Assembly (NCBI RefSeq): GCF_040954645.1
Contig: NC_092803.1
Span: 122,283,961-122,347,960 of the forward strand
Origin: Diabrotica undecimpunctata
Taxonomy: Eukaryota > Arthropoda > Insecta > Coleoptera > Chrysomelidae
Direction of reading: 5' to 3'
DNA length: 64,000 bases
Shown piece after piece: positions 1-10,725 of this stretch. The translations under genes were made by a program, and so were the position numbers. Numbering within the stretch: the first letter of the stretch is position 1; every line of letters begins with the position of its first letter. The notes under the pieces are model-generated. The model saw only the letters and a program-made list of their open reading frames with translations, had not been told where the DNA came from and made no database searches.

Positions 1-525
1 ATTTTGCATCTCACTGGCTCGCTGTAAATAACGAGGGACTTTGTTATTAGTCCTGATATTTTCAGGTTAAACTTTTCTGCGTTAGCTTCCAAAGCGTGGA
101 CCATTCGTTGTAGGCCATCGCCATTATTTGATATTATTACAGCTTCATCTGCGTAGCATAGAATCTTTATTGCTCTATTACCCATTTTATACCCTGTTTC
201 TGACTTTTTTTACTTCTATTAGTTTGTCCATTATCAAGTTAAGCAATAACGGACTCAAGCTATCACCCTGTCTTATACCTGATTGAATGTTGACTTCCTC
301 CGTTAGTTCGGTTCCTATTTTTATTCTTGTTTTGTGATCAGAGTTAATATCCTCTATTATCTGTGTTATAGTGACTGTTATAGTCTCTCTGTGTAAAAGT
401 TCAATCACATCTTGTAGTCTAATACAATCGAAGGCGAAGGTGAGTTCGATAAAACACATGAATGCGGGTGTATTAAATTCTACTGCTTTCTCTCCTATTT
501 GTCTTATTATGAATATGACATCGAC
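1..525 (-). pseudogene. Non-LTR retrotransposon reverse transcriptase fragment
   Basis: Read on the minus strand, this stretch encodes the middle of a LINE reverse transcriptase. Upstream residues resemble IGEKAVEFNTPAFMCF, followed by an AFDCI motif, the GIRQGDSLSPLLLN motif and, near the window edge, a YADEA box. The canonical catalytic box is YADD, so the second aspartate has changed to glutamate. The frame breaks near position 187, because the YADE part lies in a different frame from the GIRQGDS part. Both points mark it as dead. It is cut by the window start, so its 3' end is not seen. The same RT subfamily recurs at 35053-36323. Confidence 0.85.
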
Positions 526-656
526 AGTTACTGTTACACCGAAACAATAGTTTCATACTGGTGTTAAACAACGTAATAGTTCGATATTTAGATGGGTAAT
601 TTTTGTTAATTTTTTTGTTAGACCAAGTAACAAAAAACAAAATTTGTTTAATTTAT

Positions 657-762
657 TAATGTGTGTATTTTGAGAACGATTTCCGAAGTGGAAATCGAAA
701 AGTCAAAAATAAACTTATTTTAAACTTATATTGTGGCTTATTCGCAACGAAAATAGTAATTA
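657..762 (+). repeat. Single-arm copy of palindromic repeat family 1
   Basis: This copy starts at the palindrome centre of the family and contains TTTTGAGAACGATTTCCGAA and then TTGTGGCTTATTC with a TAGTAATTA end. It matches the right arm of the copy at 3533-3780 but lacks the left arm. I see nothing else in 526-1053; open frames there start inside this repeat and look spurious. Confidence 0.75.
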
Positions 763-1053
763 TTTTTACTCATTAACTGCAAAACTGGAGACATTTGTGA
801 CATTATTAAAAGCAGTAAAAGATATGATAATAATTACAAAGATATGGAGAATAGAGGCCTTTTTGAAAAAATTAGCCAACATCTTTGATATTTATTGCAA
901 ATTTCTGATGTTTGTCAGTAAAATTATTTTGAGTTCATTCAAATTATCCGTATTACAAACTGATAATTTTAATGTTATATTAAGGATAAATTCATTTCTG
1001 AATCTGTTATTTAAGTATAGGGAATGCTACATGAAAAATATTAAGAACTAATT

Positions 1054-2697
1054 ACAGTTGGTACAGTATAAATTCCGATGCACGTCATCCGCGTCATAGT
1101 AAGTGACGTCACATGATACCAACACAAAATACTTAAGTCGTAGGTCCGTTCTTTTTTAGAATCTTTTAGCCAAGTACACTAGAAGTACAGCCATTAGATA
1201 TATCTTATTATATACGCGCAGAAATAATATTTAACAATTGTTATTAATCTAAACTTTAAGAAATTCACCATAACTTGTTTCATTTAATTGTGTGGATTAT
1301 AAACCCTTTTTATGAAGCACATGTGTATGGATCACACTTTAACTGCAATCGAATGAAGGTGACATTTTGGCATAAATTGGTAACACTTATTTGACAGTTG
1401 CGGTGTAGACACTTCAGATTTTTTTAAATATTTACTATTAATTAAACTCTGTTCGATGGCTTTAATGAACTACCATGGGGAAATGCATTAAGCAAATTTT
1501 TTATCGTGGTCTGAAAATCAACTATTAAAAAGTTTCTGCACCATCCCTATTATACCATAGCATGTTTTTAGAAAAAACACCAACCATGTCTTCAACCAAG
1601 ACTGAAATAAGATTGGTTAACTAACAATAAGCTGCCTTTTAATGAGACAACATTGAAAAACGAGGTTTTGCAGATTGTTGCGCAGTACGCCTAATTAGAG
1701 TTTAGATCAGGTTATCAATATTTATTTTTAGAAACCAGCCACCTCCAAAATGCATTGTTGATTATCTAGTAGAACAATATTCCTATAAAGTATTACGTCT
1801 ACCACCATACTACTGTGTTTCCAATGCTATAGAATTTTATTAATATGGGGAATTGCCAAAAACTATTATAACCGACATATTGGTAGAGATGGCTATAAAG
1901 AATTGGACGCTTTAAACATGTGGAAAGAAGCTACTATTACACCCCAGATATGACAAAATTCTATTAGTCAAACAGAAAATTTAATTAAAAAGTGATATGA
2001 CCGAGAGGAAATTATATTATAATTAATATAAACAGTGACAGTGGTTCCAGTAGCAGCTGTGACATAGACAGTGAATAGTAAGTAAAGAATCTTATGGCTC
2101 TTTGAGCATTAAAATTAAGCTTAACTTTTTATAGGTTTAAACTGATGATGAAACAAAGTTTTTCTAAAAAAAACCATAAGATGGATGAAAAAAGTATAAG
2201 AAAGACTAAAATCTGGAAACAGAAGCATATGCTAGTGTGTAACTTTTAATCACCACACTTTTTTTACATTGTTCACAAATTATATAAAACCATCATATGC
2301 ATAATTGTAATGTATCCATCAGAAAAATGAAACGTAAATAAAGCTGAAGAAGATTGGTTAACATATGAAAATCTAGTCGTAACAAAACAATGCTGTTTTT
2401 TTCATTCTATTTTACTTCTTTATACTACACAAGCAGCTTAAACTGTTTTTAACATAAGATTATTACTTAATTCTTGTTTTCTATTCCTAGTTTTTTTTTA
2501 ATTTATTTACATTGAATAATAATTTGTTTTGTTGTATAATTTTTGCAGTCTGTTGCAGTCACTTCTGCGATAATAATTATGTGATATACATGTGATTTAA
2601 AATGAATTCAGTAATTTTTTTGTAATTTGGCAACAATGTCAACTTAGATCTCTGACTTAGATAATGACGTGAATCGGGATTTATACTCTACCAACTA
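1054..2697. mobile_element. DNA transposon with terminal inverted repeats (DDE type, decayed)
   Basis: The ends are inverted copies: AGTTGGTACAGTATAAATTC at 1055 on the left and its reverse complement, with about 4 differences over 33 bases, at 2665-2696 on the right. TA dinucleotides lie at both edges. A transposase relic sits inside on the plus strand. The element was probably non-functional for a long time, as the coding part has several stops and frameshifts. Confidence 0.7.
1640..2080 (+). pseudogene. DDE-superfamily transposase C-terminal relic
   Basis: Translating across frame breaks gives a recognisable C-terminal DDE endonuclease region: a stretch like NEVLQIVAQYA, then VLRLPPYYCVFNAIEF, WGIAKNYYNRHIGRDGYKEL, WKEATITPQIW and an acidic serine-rich tail SDSGSSSSCDIDSE. 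In the related insect transposases the PPYHC..NPIE motif carries the last acidic catalytic residue; here the E of AIEF is kept. Frames shift several times, so no product is expected. Assignment is from memory of the family pattern; the exact superfamily name is uncertain. Confidence 0.6.
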
Positions 2698-2732
2698 TAG
2701 ATAATCTAAAAATCGTAAAATATACAATACTC

Positions 2733-4731
2733 CAGTCGTCAGAGACGAAAATACTACTGAAGCTCTAAAAATCATACGAACAAGCTAAATTAATTTTGGG
2801 ATCCCAAAAAAGATGCAAAAAAGTTTACCACTTTTACCCCCAAGCTTCCCCCTAAAACCAAGGGGGTAAAAATGCAAAAAAATCGATTTACCAAGAATAT
2901 CTACACCGTAGAAAAAAAATGTTTCAAATAAAAAATGTAGCTAAGATCATTTTAAACAAAAATGTTTATGAGCAATTTTGTGTAGAATGAACCGTTCTTT
3001 TAGGAACAACGCTTGAAGAGACCGTCAATTTTGCGTGTCAGTTTGTGACCATTTCAGAGTGACCTATTGACAAAAATCAAGATGGGTTTTAAAGGTTAAG
3101 AGTTCAACTTTCGTATACAGTTTTGTATTTTGCGGTAACTAAACTCAAATTTTATACAGGTGTTAAATAAATAAACGTTGCGCGATTTTTGACATTTTTT
3201 ATGATTCACATGAGATTAATACAATGTACCTACCTCTTTCATTGACTGGCCACTCCAAAGTTTCGATTACTAGAGCCTAACCTTTAAAACCTATAGCATG
3301 AAATTTTAGTTTTGAGTTTTGACAAGAAATGTGAGGCATTTGAAATATGCTTAAAAAACCCTGGATTTAAACTTTCGCACAACAAACGATCTAAAACGTT
3401 TAAAACTTTTTTTTTAATTACACTAGTACGTGATGTACGATCGTTTGTAATGTATAACATTAAATTCTGCGTTTTTTATTCACATTTCAAATGCCTCATA
3501 TTTGTTACCACAACTCAAAATTAAAATTTCATAATATTGTTCTGAAGCTATTTTCTTGTGACATTTTAAATTAATTACTATTTAAATGGGAATAAGCCAC
3601 AATTAAAGGTTAAAATACGTTTATTGACGTTTCAATTTCCACTTCGGAAATCGTTCTCAAAATACAAACATTAGTGAAATTACTAATGTTTGTATTTTGA
3701 GAACGATTTCCGAAGTGGAAATTGAAACGTCAATAAACGTATTTTAACCTTTAATTGTGGCTTATTCCCATTTAAATAGTAATTAAAATTTCATGTTATA
3801 GGTTTTAAATAATATTCTCTAAAAATGGAAATTTTACTACAACTGGTCAATGAAAATGATCAAAAAGGAAAAGACAGTTAAGATTTGATTTCACGTATAG
3901 TACGTCTGTGTATCCGCTTATATGTTTTTCGGCCTAATAGGCCTCTTCAGAACGGCTTTCACAGTCGCTCTGAACGTGAAAAGAAATCTTTTCTGTCTTA
4001 GGAAGCAACTCTAACATGGTTTCGTATAGACGCAAATAGCGACATCTGATATTAAAATCCGTAAACAAATTTTCGAAACCAAATTTAGAATTTTGCTTTA
4101 ATCTGTGCCTTCTAAGAATTGCAAAGCAAAACAGACGTTGATAAAGATGTTATTATGATCAAATGATGAAAATGATCAACTTTATTGATCTCAAGAGAAT
4201 CGTAAAAAATGGCAAAAATCGCGCCACGTTAATTTATTTAACACCTTTATAAAAGCTGAGTTTATTCTCGGCAAAATACAAAAACTGCTTACGAAAGCTG
4301 CACACTTCCTGATAGGACATTTGGATCAAGAAATACCAAATTTTTACCGTCGAGCTGCTGATACAAATTTTATTGAACATTGATTTCGAGCGCGTAACTG
4401 ACATGCAAAATCGACGGTCGATTTAAGCGTTATTTCTGAGAGAACGGTTCATTCTACACAAAAAATGCTTATAAACATTTTTGTTTAAAATTATCTCAGC
4501 TACAGTTTTTTTTTATTTGAAACATTTTTTTCTACGGTGTACAGGTTCTTGGTAAATCGATTTTTTTCATTTTTACCCCCCCCCCCCTGCGCTGCGAGGG
4601 GGGTTTTAAGGGAAATCCCGAAGGTAAAAGTGGTAAACTTTTTTGCATATTTTTTTGGGTCCTAAAATTAATATTCTCTGCAAAATTCAGCTTGTTCGTA
4701 TGAATTTTAGGGGTCAACTCACTGACGACTG
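2733..4731. mobile_element. Two-kilobase palindromic (foldback) element
   Basis: The left end begins CAGTCGTCAG and the right end finishes CTGACGACTG. The arms pair over hundreds of bases: both contain the segment with GCAAAAAAGTTTACCACTTT, an imperfect GGGGGTAAAAATG stretch, GTTTCAAATAAAAAA, and GTGTAGAATGAACCGTTCT in opposite orientation. The left arm runs to about 3345 and the right arm starts near 3480. The right arm is enlarged by two insertions, the family-1 repeat at 3533-3780 and a roughly 270-bp block at about 3862-4150 that resembles 33080-33450. No credible coding region is present. Confidence 0.75.
3533..3780. repeat. Full copy of palindromic repeat family 1 with 14-bp target duplication
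   Basis: Two arms of about 95 bp pair almost perfectly around a centre near 3680. The left arm has TTTCCACTTCGGAAATCGTT and the right arm its complement. The copy is bounded by AATTAAAATTTCAT at 3519-3532 and again at 3781-3794, which is an exact 14-bp direct repeat and the likely target duplication. The left end carries an extra 39 bases (3533-3571) not mirrored on the right. It interrupts the right arm of the 2-kb palindrome, so it is younger. Confidence 0.85.
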
Positions 4732-5050
4732 AACTACAAGATGATCAACTGAAAAATAGAAAGTTTCCTGTGTTATCGAAAAAGTAGAAGAAATGATAAC
4801 GCAAATACCGTTTAAAGATCGACCATATTATACAATTCCTATAAACCGAATTTCACATTTCTTCACGCTGTATATAAAAACTTGAATATATAACTAGATG
4901 ATGTGTATAACTGGAATATTAGTTAACTTGTGTGTTATTTATACAACGAATATATAAAAAAAACAAAATAATCTTATACTTTCATCATTTATATAGTCAA
5001 TTTGCTCAGCTGGGGATTATTTTAACAGATTTATTGTCGGAAAGAAAGGT
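4732..5050. other. No feature recognised
   Basis: This AT-rich stretch lies between the foldback element and a LINE 3' end. I see no open frame, no inverted repeat and no match to other repeats in the window. Confidence 0.4.
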
Positions 5051-5725
5051 TTGAAAATCAATATTAGTAAAACCAAGTCCATGAGAATAAATGCAAGGAA
5101 CAACACGCTATTTACTATCGACAATATGCAGATTGAAAATGTGGAAAACTTGTATCTTGGAAGTGTCATAACAGAAAACGGAGGTACAGAAGACGATATT
5201 CGTATGAGGATACGAAAAGCTCAACAAGCTTTCAGCACGCTCAACCCTGTTTGGAGATCTGGCGAGTATACTACAAGGACAAAGATCCGAATATTCCGAT
5301 CAAATGTCATGTCTGTTCTACTCTACGGATGTGAAACCTGGAAAGTGACAAACACCCTGACAGACAAACTGCAGGTCTTTGTTAACAAATGTCTACGAAG
5401 AATTGTTCGTATATTCTGGCCTAACACCATCAGAAACGAAGATCTGCTACACCTGACCGAACAAAAGAGAGTACAAAATGAAATTAAGTCCAAAAAGTGG
5501 GGTTGGCTCGGTCACACACTCCGAAAAAATAGTTCCAGTATCGCAAAGACTGCCCTAGAGTGGAATCCCCAAGGGAAAAGAAAAAGAGGTCGCCCAGTAC
5601 AAACTTGGAGAAGATCCATCATGGACGAGATAAGAGGCCAAGGAAAGTCTTGGAATGAGGTGAAGGCCTTAGCGCAAAATAGAACACGATGGCGCGTTTT
5701 CACTGAAGCTCTATGCTCCACTTAG
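5051..5725 (+). pseudogene. LINE (RTE-like) reverse transcriptase C-terminal part, 5'-truncated
   Basis: An open frame of about 224 codons encodes the region C-terminal to the RT catalytic box: KINISKTKSMRINARN, YLGSVITENGG, a YGCETW motif, the LRRIVRIFWPNTIRN segment and the GRPVQTWRRSIMDE block that ends many insect LINE proteins. The palm-domain core is missing, so this is a 5'-truncated copy. The stop codon is followed within about 15 bases by a long (TA)n tract, the same arrangement as at 60556. It lies downstream of, and opposite in strand to, exon 3 of the unrecognised minus-strand gene, and nothing suggests host use. Confidence 0.85.
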
Positions 5726-5736
5726 GAGTTCAAGAA

Positions 5737-5738
<2 letters not shown>

Positions 5739-5831
<93 letters not shown>
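5739..5831. repeat. (TA)n microsatellite at a LINE 3' end
   Basis: An uninterrupted TA dinucleotide run of about 93 bases follows the LINE stop codon directly. RTE-type LINEs commonly end in simple repeats, so it may be the element tail. Confidence 0.9.
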
Positions 5832-5835
<4 letters not shown>

Positions 5836-5837
5836 AA

Positions 5838-6090
5838 ATACTAATATATTAACGACTACAAAATTTCAAGAATAAACTTTTGTTTTAATTTACGCAGTTT
5901 TATTTTCTTATAAAACTGCATGTTAATAATTTTTGGGTTTAAATATTGGCTATGAGCACGTATGCTTAGTTGTATAGTAATTTCCAGTCACTGCCAGTCG
6001 GTTAAAATTTAAACAACGTAGCAAAAAAATATTTAATTTACTAGACAGTTGGGATTGTGATGAGCGAACCGAGTATAATTATCCGTATCT
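5838..6090 (+). repeat. Dispersed repeat family 2, copy 1
   Basis: This stretch shares a diverged alignment with 18335-18610 and 59505-59640. Common landmarks are ACTACAAAATTTCAAGAATA, TTTTGTTTTAATT, a TTGGCTATGAGCACG-like block and CTAGACAGTTG followed by GAGCGAACCGAGTATA. It has no coding potential. The element type is unknown. Confidence 0.6.
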
Positions 6091-6229
6091 CCAGTACTAT
6101 TTTATAAATGAGGCAACATTATACATCGGTGACACCATATTTATAAATATTACACAGTTAAAATAATATATAAAGTTAAAAAAGGCCCAATCTTATTCTC
6201 AAAATTTCCGTAATAATAAAAACACTTAC

Positions 6230-6693
6230 TACTTTCAGATACTAGCGATATTACATCCATAAACTCCGGAGGTACTGCAGGAACTTCTTTAGAGTTGGAA
6301 AAATTGGAACGAGCAGCTGGTTCAAACTTCACTGATAGAGAATTGGCTTCTTCATAGTTCACAAAACTAACAGCTGATTCAGATTTCAATGATACAGAAG
6401 GAATTTCTTCACGGTCTTGAAAATTTAAACGAGTAGGTGGTTCACGCTTCACTAATACAGAAGGAATTTCTTCACGGTTCTGAAAATTTAAAGGAGCAGA
6501 TGGTTCAATCTGCTCTGATGCAGAAGGAAATGTTTCATATTTCGGATAATTTAATTGAGGAGGTTGTCCAAATTTCGATGGCATTGCTGGAACTTCTTCA
6601 CCGTTTTGGAAATTTAAACGAGAAGGCAGTCCAAATTTCGGTGGCACTGCTGGAACTTGTTCACAATGGTGTAATTTTAAGGAAGCAGAAAAC
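6230..6693 (-). CDS. Exon 3 of an unrecognised minus-strand gene: 21-residue tandem repeats
   Basis: On the minus strand a polypyrimidine tract ending CTTGTAG precedes the exon, and a strong donor GTAAGTG follows base 6230. The phase is exactly compatible with exon 2 (two bases carried in, one carried out). The exon encodes about seven imperfect copies of a 21-residue unit whose clearest form is LNFQNREEIPSVLVKREPPT. Each copy has LNF, an acidic pair, PSV or PAV, a basic or phenylalanine position and a proline pair. The repeat looks disordered. Low-complexity coding repeats of this kind expand and shrink readily. The protein continues to the left through the intron beginning at 6229, but I find no exon 4 in the window. 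I do not recognise the product. Confidence 0.7.
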
Positions 6694-7436
6694 CTACAAG
6701 AAATACAGGTTATACGGTAAAAATTAAACACTAAAGCCGGTTTTTTACCAAAAATTGTTTTATTAACATATCTCGTTTGCCATTAGTCCAGTCAACATAA
6801 TCAAATAATTTAAAGAGGGCAAGGGACGAAATGTTTGAAGGAAATATTACAAATTTAAACCAAAAGAATTAGTTCTGCACCAAATTCTTAGAAATAAAAA
6901 ATAAACATGGAGATATAACTATAGCCAATTTTAAAATAAATAACTATAAGCAATTTTAAAATAAATATGCATGATGCCTCATAAAATTCGACGAAGTAGA
7001 AAATGTAAAGTATAGTGATCAACAATAAATGTCAACCAAAATATGTAGTTTTTTGACGTTATTTCCCAACGGTACTTTCAATTCCGCCGAATTTTGTAGG
7101 CCGTAAGGTTTTACAAGTGAGTAAAAGCGCTGTATGTTTCCAACTATCCTTTATAGAACCTATAAATGTTCTCCGTGCAAAATGGAAGGGATTGAACCAC
7201 TTTGGGACGTTCATTTAAAATATACATTCGATGTGTTTTGCAATGTATCAATCGGAAAGCTTGCATCGATGTTTTTCAATGTATCGAATTGAAACATCGA
7301 TATTTTCGATGCATAGATATCAATAAATTTAATAATGTGTATAGGTTTTGATAGCTGAAAATACAGGAAAGAGGAAAGTAAGACAGGTCATATGAGATCA
7401 GAAAAATGAAACATAATCTAAAATAAATATTATTTT
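6694..7436. other. Intron sequence with no recognised element
   Basis: This is part of the second intron of the minus-strand gene. A cluster of near-palindromic ATCGAT and GATGCAT motifs lies at about 7220-7320. Otherwise it is AT-rich with no open frame or repeat that I can connect to anything else. Confidence 0.4.
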
Positions 7437-8005
7437 TATATGAGGTTAAGCCACATTTTTATTTTTATATGAGGTTGTGATTGTAATGAAAATTACATTG
7501 TTAATAACGTTAACCTTTGACGTTTCGATTTCCACTGCGGAAATCGTTCTCAAAAAAGATATTTAAAAAATTGTGCGAAAAGTGTAACCAACAAGTTGGT
7601 AAGTTGGGTTATGTTTTTCAAAAATGGGCTGTTGACACTTGGTCTCGATCTTGTAGGCAATAGCCTTCTTTTAGTGGACAAAAAAATCTGAGGGTGATGT
7701 TTTTGCCCTTGCATATGTATCGTGTGTAATTGTAGATGACGTCTACGACTTCCTTTAATCCGCTATTGTTTGTATGTTCTTGTTGTTGACTTCTTCTTTT
7801 AGTATTGACAACCAAGGCCTGCTACATTCTGCTGATGGGTTTGCTACACATTTTTCCTCATTAAGTAGAATGGGAGCTGCTTCTTTTGATTTTGCTCTTT
7901 TTTTTTAATATCTTTTTTGAGAACAATTTACGGAGTGGAAATCAAAACGTCAACTGTCAACGTAAATTTCGTTGCAATCAATTGTGGCTTAACCCCATAT
8001 AAACA
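7437..8005. repeat. Long relative of palindromic repeat family 1
   Basis: The ends are inverted: GAGGTTAAGCCACA near 7442 and TGTGGCTTAACCCC near 7980. Inside each end lies a diverged copy of the family-1 arm (TTTCCACTGCGGAAATCGTT on the left, GAGAACAATTTACGGAGTGG on the right). Unlike the short copies, about 350 unrelated bases separate the arms. To the right, 8020-8045 matches the asymmetric family-1 end (GCCACAAGAAAACAG). Confidence 0.65.
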
Positions 8006-8861
8006 TAATATTTAACTTAAACATGCCACAAGAAAACAGTTGCAAAACCTTTTTATAAAATCTAAAATTTTAATACTCTTATTTTTATTTAATTTTATTA
8101 TGTTGTATACAGGGTGCGGCAGATAAACGGCCAATTAAAAATATCTCGAGAACTAAAGAAGAAAGGTTTTTGAAGAGTGAACTGTTTAATCATCTATTTA
8201 CTACTGCAACTTCCGGTTATGCCCTATAACTTCGTTTTTTTTTTAATGGAAAACCCTGTATATTGTTTTAATTTTAGAAATATATTCACGTTATTATGAA
8301 CATTTTTGTTAATACGTCCCTATACTTATTGTGAACCGTTTTTGAGTTATAATGGTTTTTATATGAAAATTACACTTTTCTACCATGTATATTAAGTTCA
8401 ATATCCTCTAATGTAATTTGATAAAAGTTTAATTTCTTTAGGAACTTAGTAAACACATACAGCTTTATCGTTTACAATGTAAAGTTGTCTTTTTTATTAT
8501 ACAGGGTGCTCTCAAAATTTGCATAAAGCTAGCATCCTAAATTTTCACCTAATTCTTTTTTTTTTTCAAATGGGACACCCTGTATGCGATTTATTATTTT
8601 AGAAGAATACGTTTCTCACTATCGATCTAGATAAGTATTCCCTATACCTATCTCTTGCAGTTTTCAAATAAATTAACTTCACACATTTTTGTCACAAAAA
8701 ATTTATTTATCAAATGTCAGTTTTTGTTCATATTTAATAGTAACTTTTTTGTATGCCGTTGGGTGACAGTTATAATAATTTAACTAATTTTCTTGACAAA
8801 ATAATAATGGGTCATTTGGGAATACAAATGATGATTTTTTAAATTTAATTATAACTTACGA

Positions 8862-9500
8862 TGAGTGTAACAGAATAGTATCCAGAACTTTCCGTGTTTT
8901 TGCTGAGAGATATCGTGTGCAGCCTCGAACTAATCATAAAATTGTAAAACGTTTGTTGAACAACTGTTCGCAGTTTGGTAAGTTTAAAAGTAAAAGGAAA
9001 AAGTCCAAAACCCACGTCGGTAATAAGGACTTACAAATCGATATCCTGGGATATTTTGCAGCTAATCCAAATTCATCCTTACGGGAATTAGAGCAATTAT
9101 TACAGGTATTGACTAGAACAATTCACAGAATTAAAAAAAAAACCATCACCAACCAAATCATTGGACCCCATATTCGTATACACTCGTTCAACATTTTCAT
9201 CCTGGAGATTATGTAAGACGTAGATTTTTGTGAATGGATTTTAATAATATGACAAGATCTAGATTTTACAACAAAAAAGAGATTTGGTGTGATGAATCGA
9301 AGTTTACAAAAAATATTATGTTTAACCGCCATAACAGTCACTTATAGAGTGACGAAAATCCCCAGCCCACGTGAGACAGTAAATTTCAAGTGTGCTTTTC
9401 GTTTAATGTTTTTTGTGCTATGAAAAATAATAAGATATTCGCTCTCATGATTAATAACAAAAATTTGAACGGAGAGCGTTGGCAACATTTTACGGCAAGT
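8862..9500 (+). pseudogene. Mariner-like transposase, N-terminal and first catalytic part, broken
   Basis: The stretch encodes a helix-turn-helix region (VQPRTNHKIVKRLLNN ... LQIDILGYFAANPNSSLREL ... TRTIHRIKKK) and then, after frameshifts, EIWCDESKFTKNIMFNRHNS, DENPQPT, FSFNVFCAM and LMINNKNLNGERW. The WCDE motif holds the first catalytic aspartate of the DDE/D fold. There are at least two frame changes and in-frame stops, so it is inactive. The same transposase order is seen in intact form at 13900-14907. The coding homology stops abruptly after GERW near 9500. Confidence 0.75.
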
Positions 9501-9504
9501 AATT

Positions 9505-10410
9505 GTACCAGCACTGCACGCTTTACATTCGCGATAGCCAATTCCGACAGGGGGCGCTCAAGATTTCAAAGATGGACGATAACTTCGGGAAAACAAATAA
9601 TTTTGTCATTTGATCTCGAAGCTATAAAACGTTTAATATAAATCATTTACACGTGTGTTTTGCCAAAGTAAAAGTTGGAGTAGGTTCTTCAAAGTTTATT
9701 TGTTTGTGATTCGAGTTTATACATACGGCAATTGACTCCCAAACCTGAATAAAAATAAAATTAAATGTTTGTTTTTTTTACAGTATGTCTGAAACACGGA
9801 AAGTAAAATTTACATTGTCTCAATTATTTTTGTGGTTGCAAGGTCGACAGAGATCTTTAGTTGAGGGCGAGGCAGTTTTTGGAGCTGACCATGTTATATT
9901 TTGTAAATTACGCCTTACGTTTTCTACTAATAATTTCATGAGACGTTTGGGGCAATTTAGATGGTGGAACAGTATCTTTCTTCCGTCTTCTCAATTTAGT
10001 TTCAGGTGTTACTATAAAGTCAATTAAATATAAATATATTAAAATATAAATAATATTTTAATCAATACTTACTTGGAAAGTAATCGTTCTCAGTAAAATG
10101 TAAACTGCACACAGTCATGTACTTGGTTACAGGTTTGCCAATTCGCAAAATGCATTGCCAAACTTTTATATATGGAATTTTTTTGTGAATTATAATAGGA
10201 TGAACATTGAGGAACATTGCAATAGTTTTTTGAAGTCGAAGTCATTGTTAATTACAATATAAACCGGCCGCTAATATGTATACAAATTAAGGACAATTTC
10301 AATGTTTTCCCGAAGTGGATGCTTTTGAAATCTACCACCAGGCGTCGCCCACTTTGCGGTTCCTCGCGAATAATAATGGGGCTAACGAGGCTTGATTTCA
10401 TCAAGGTGGG
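9505..10410 (+). other. Insertion inside the mariner relic with a short unrecognised coding piece
   Basis: The transposase homology breaks off near 9500 and resumes near 10410, so the stretch between is probably inserted or replaced. It contains an open frame of 80 codons from an ATG at 9785, just after a good acceptor-like TTTTTTTACAG. The frame begins MSETRKVKFTLSQLFLWL and includes LVEGEAVFGADHVIFC. That resembles the start of SWIM/YqaJ-type proteins found in insect transposons, but the likeness is weak. Possible terminal inverted blocks (GATTTCAAAG near 9566, CTTTTGAAATC near 10320) are too short to prove an element. Confidence 0.3.
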
Positions 10411-10725
10411 TCACCGGCTCACAATATTCGAGGAGTCGGCACATTGCTTGATGAAATATTTAGCGATAGATGGATAGCTAATAAGGTCCGTTTCTCTGGC
10501 CACCAGGACAACTATAATTGTCACCGTTAGATAACTATATTTGGGAATAAGTAAAAAATAAGGTGTTCTCTGAACCTGTCACTACTAAGGAAGATATGAT
10601 AAATAAAATCCTTCAAGTTTTTAACGAGATAAATGGAGAATCAATATCAAGAGCTACTAATGAAAATCTGATAGAGTTCATAAATGTTTGGAAGTTAATG
10701 GGCAACATTTTGAACATTTATCACT
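10410..10725 (+). pseudogene. Mariner-like transposase, C-terminal part, broken
   Basis: Across frame changes this reads as the end of a mariner-like transposase: LLDEIFSDRWIA, then DNYIWE, VKNKVFSEPVTTKEDMINKI, LQVFNEINGESISRATNENL and NVWKLMGNIFNIYH. That pattern (VKNKV...TPVTTREDM...GGHFEHLL) is typical for the tail of insect mariner-like proteins. It completes the relic that starts at 8862. Confidence 0.65.

Noticed and set aside
731..1051. Open frame of 106 codons on the plus strand
   Set aside because: It starts inside a family-1 repeat, has the composition of AT-rich non-coding DNA and shows no known motif.
3312..3524. Open frame of 70 codons
   Set aside because: It lies across the centre of the 2-kb palindrome and is explained by it.
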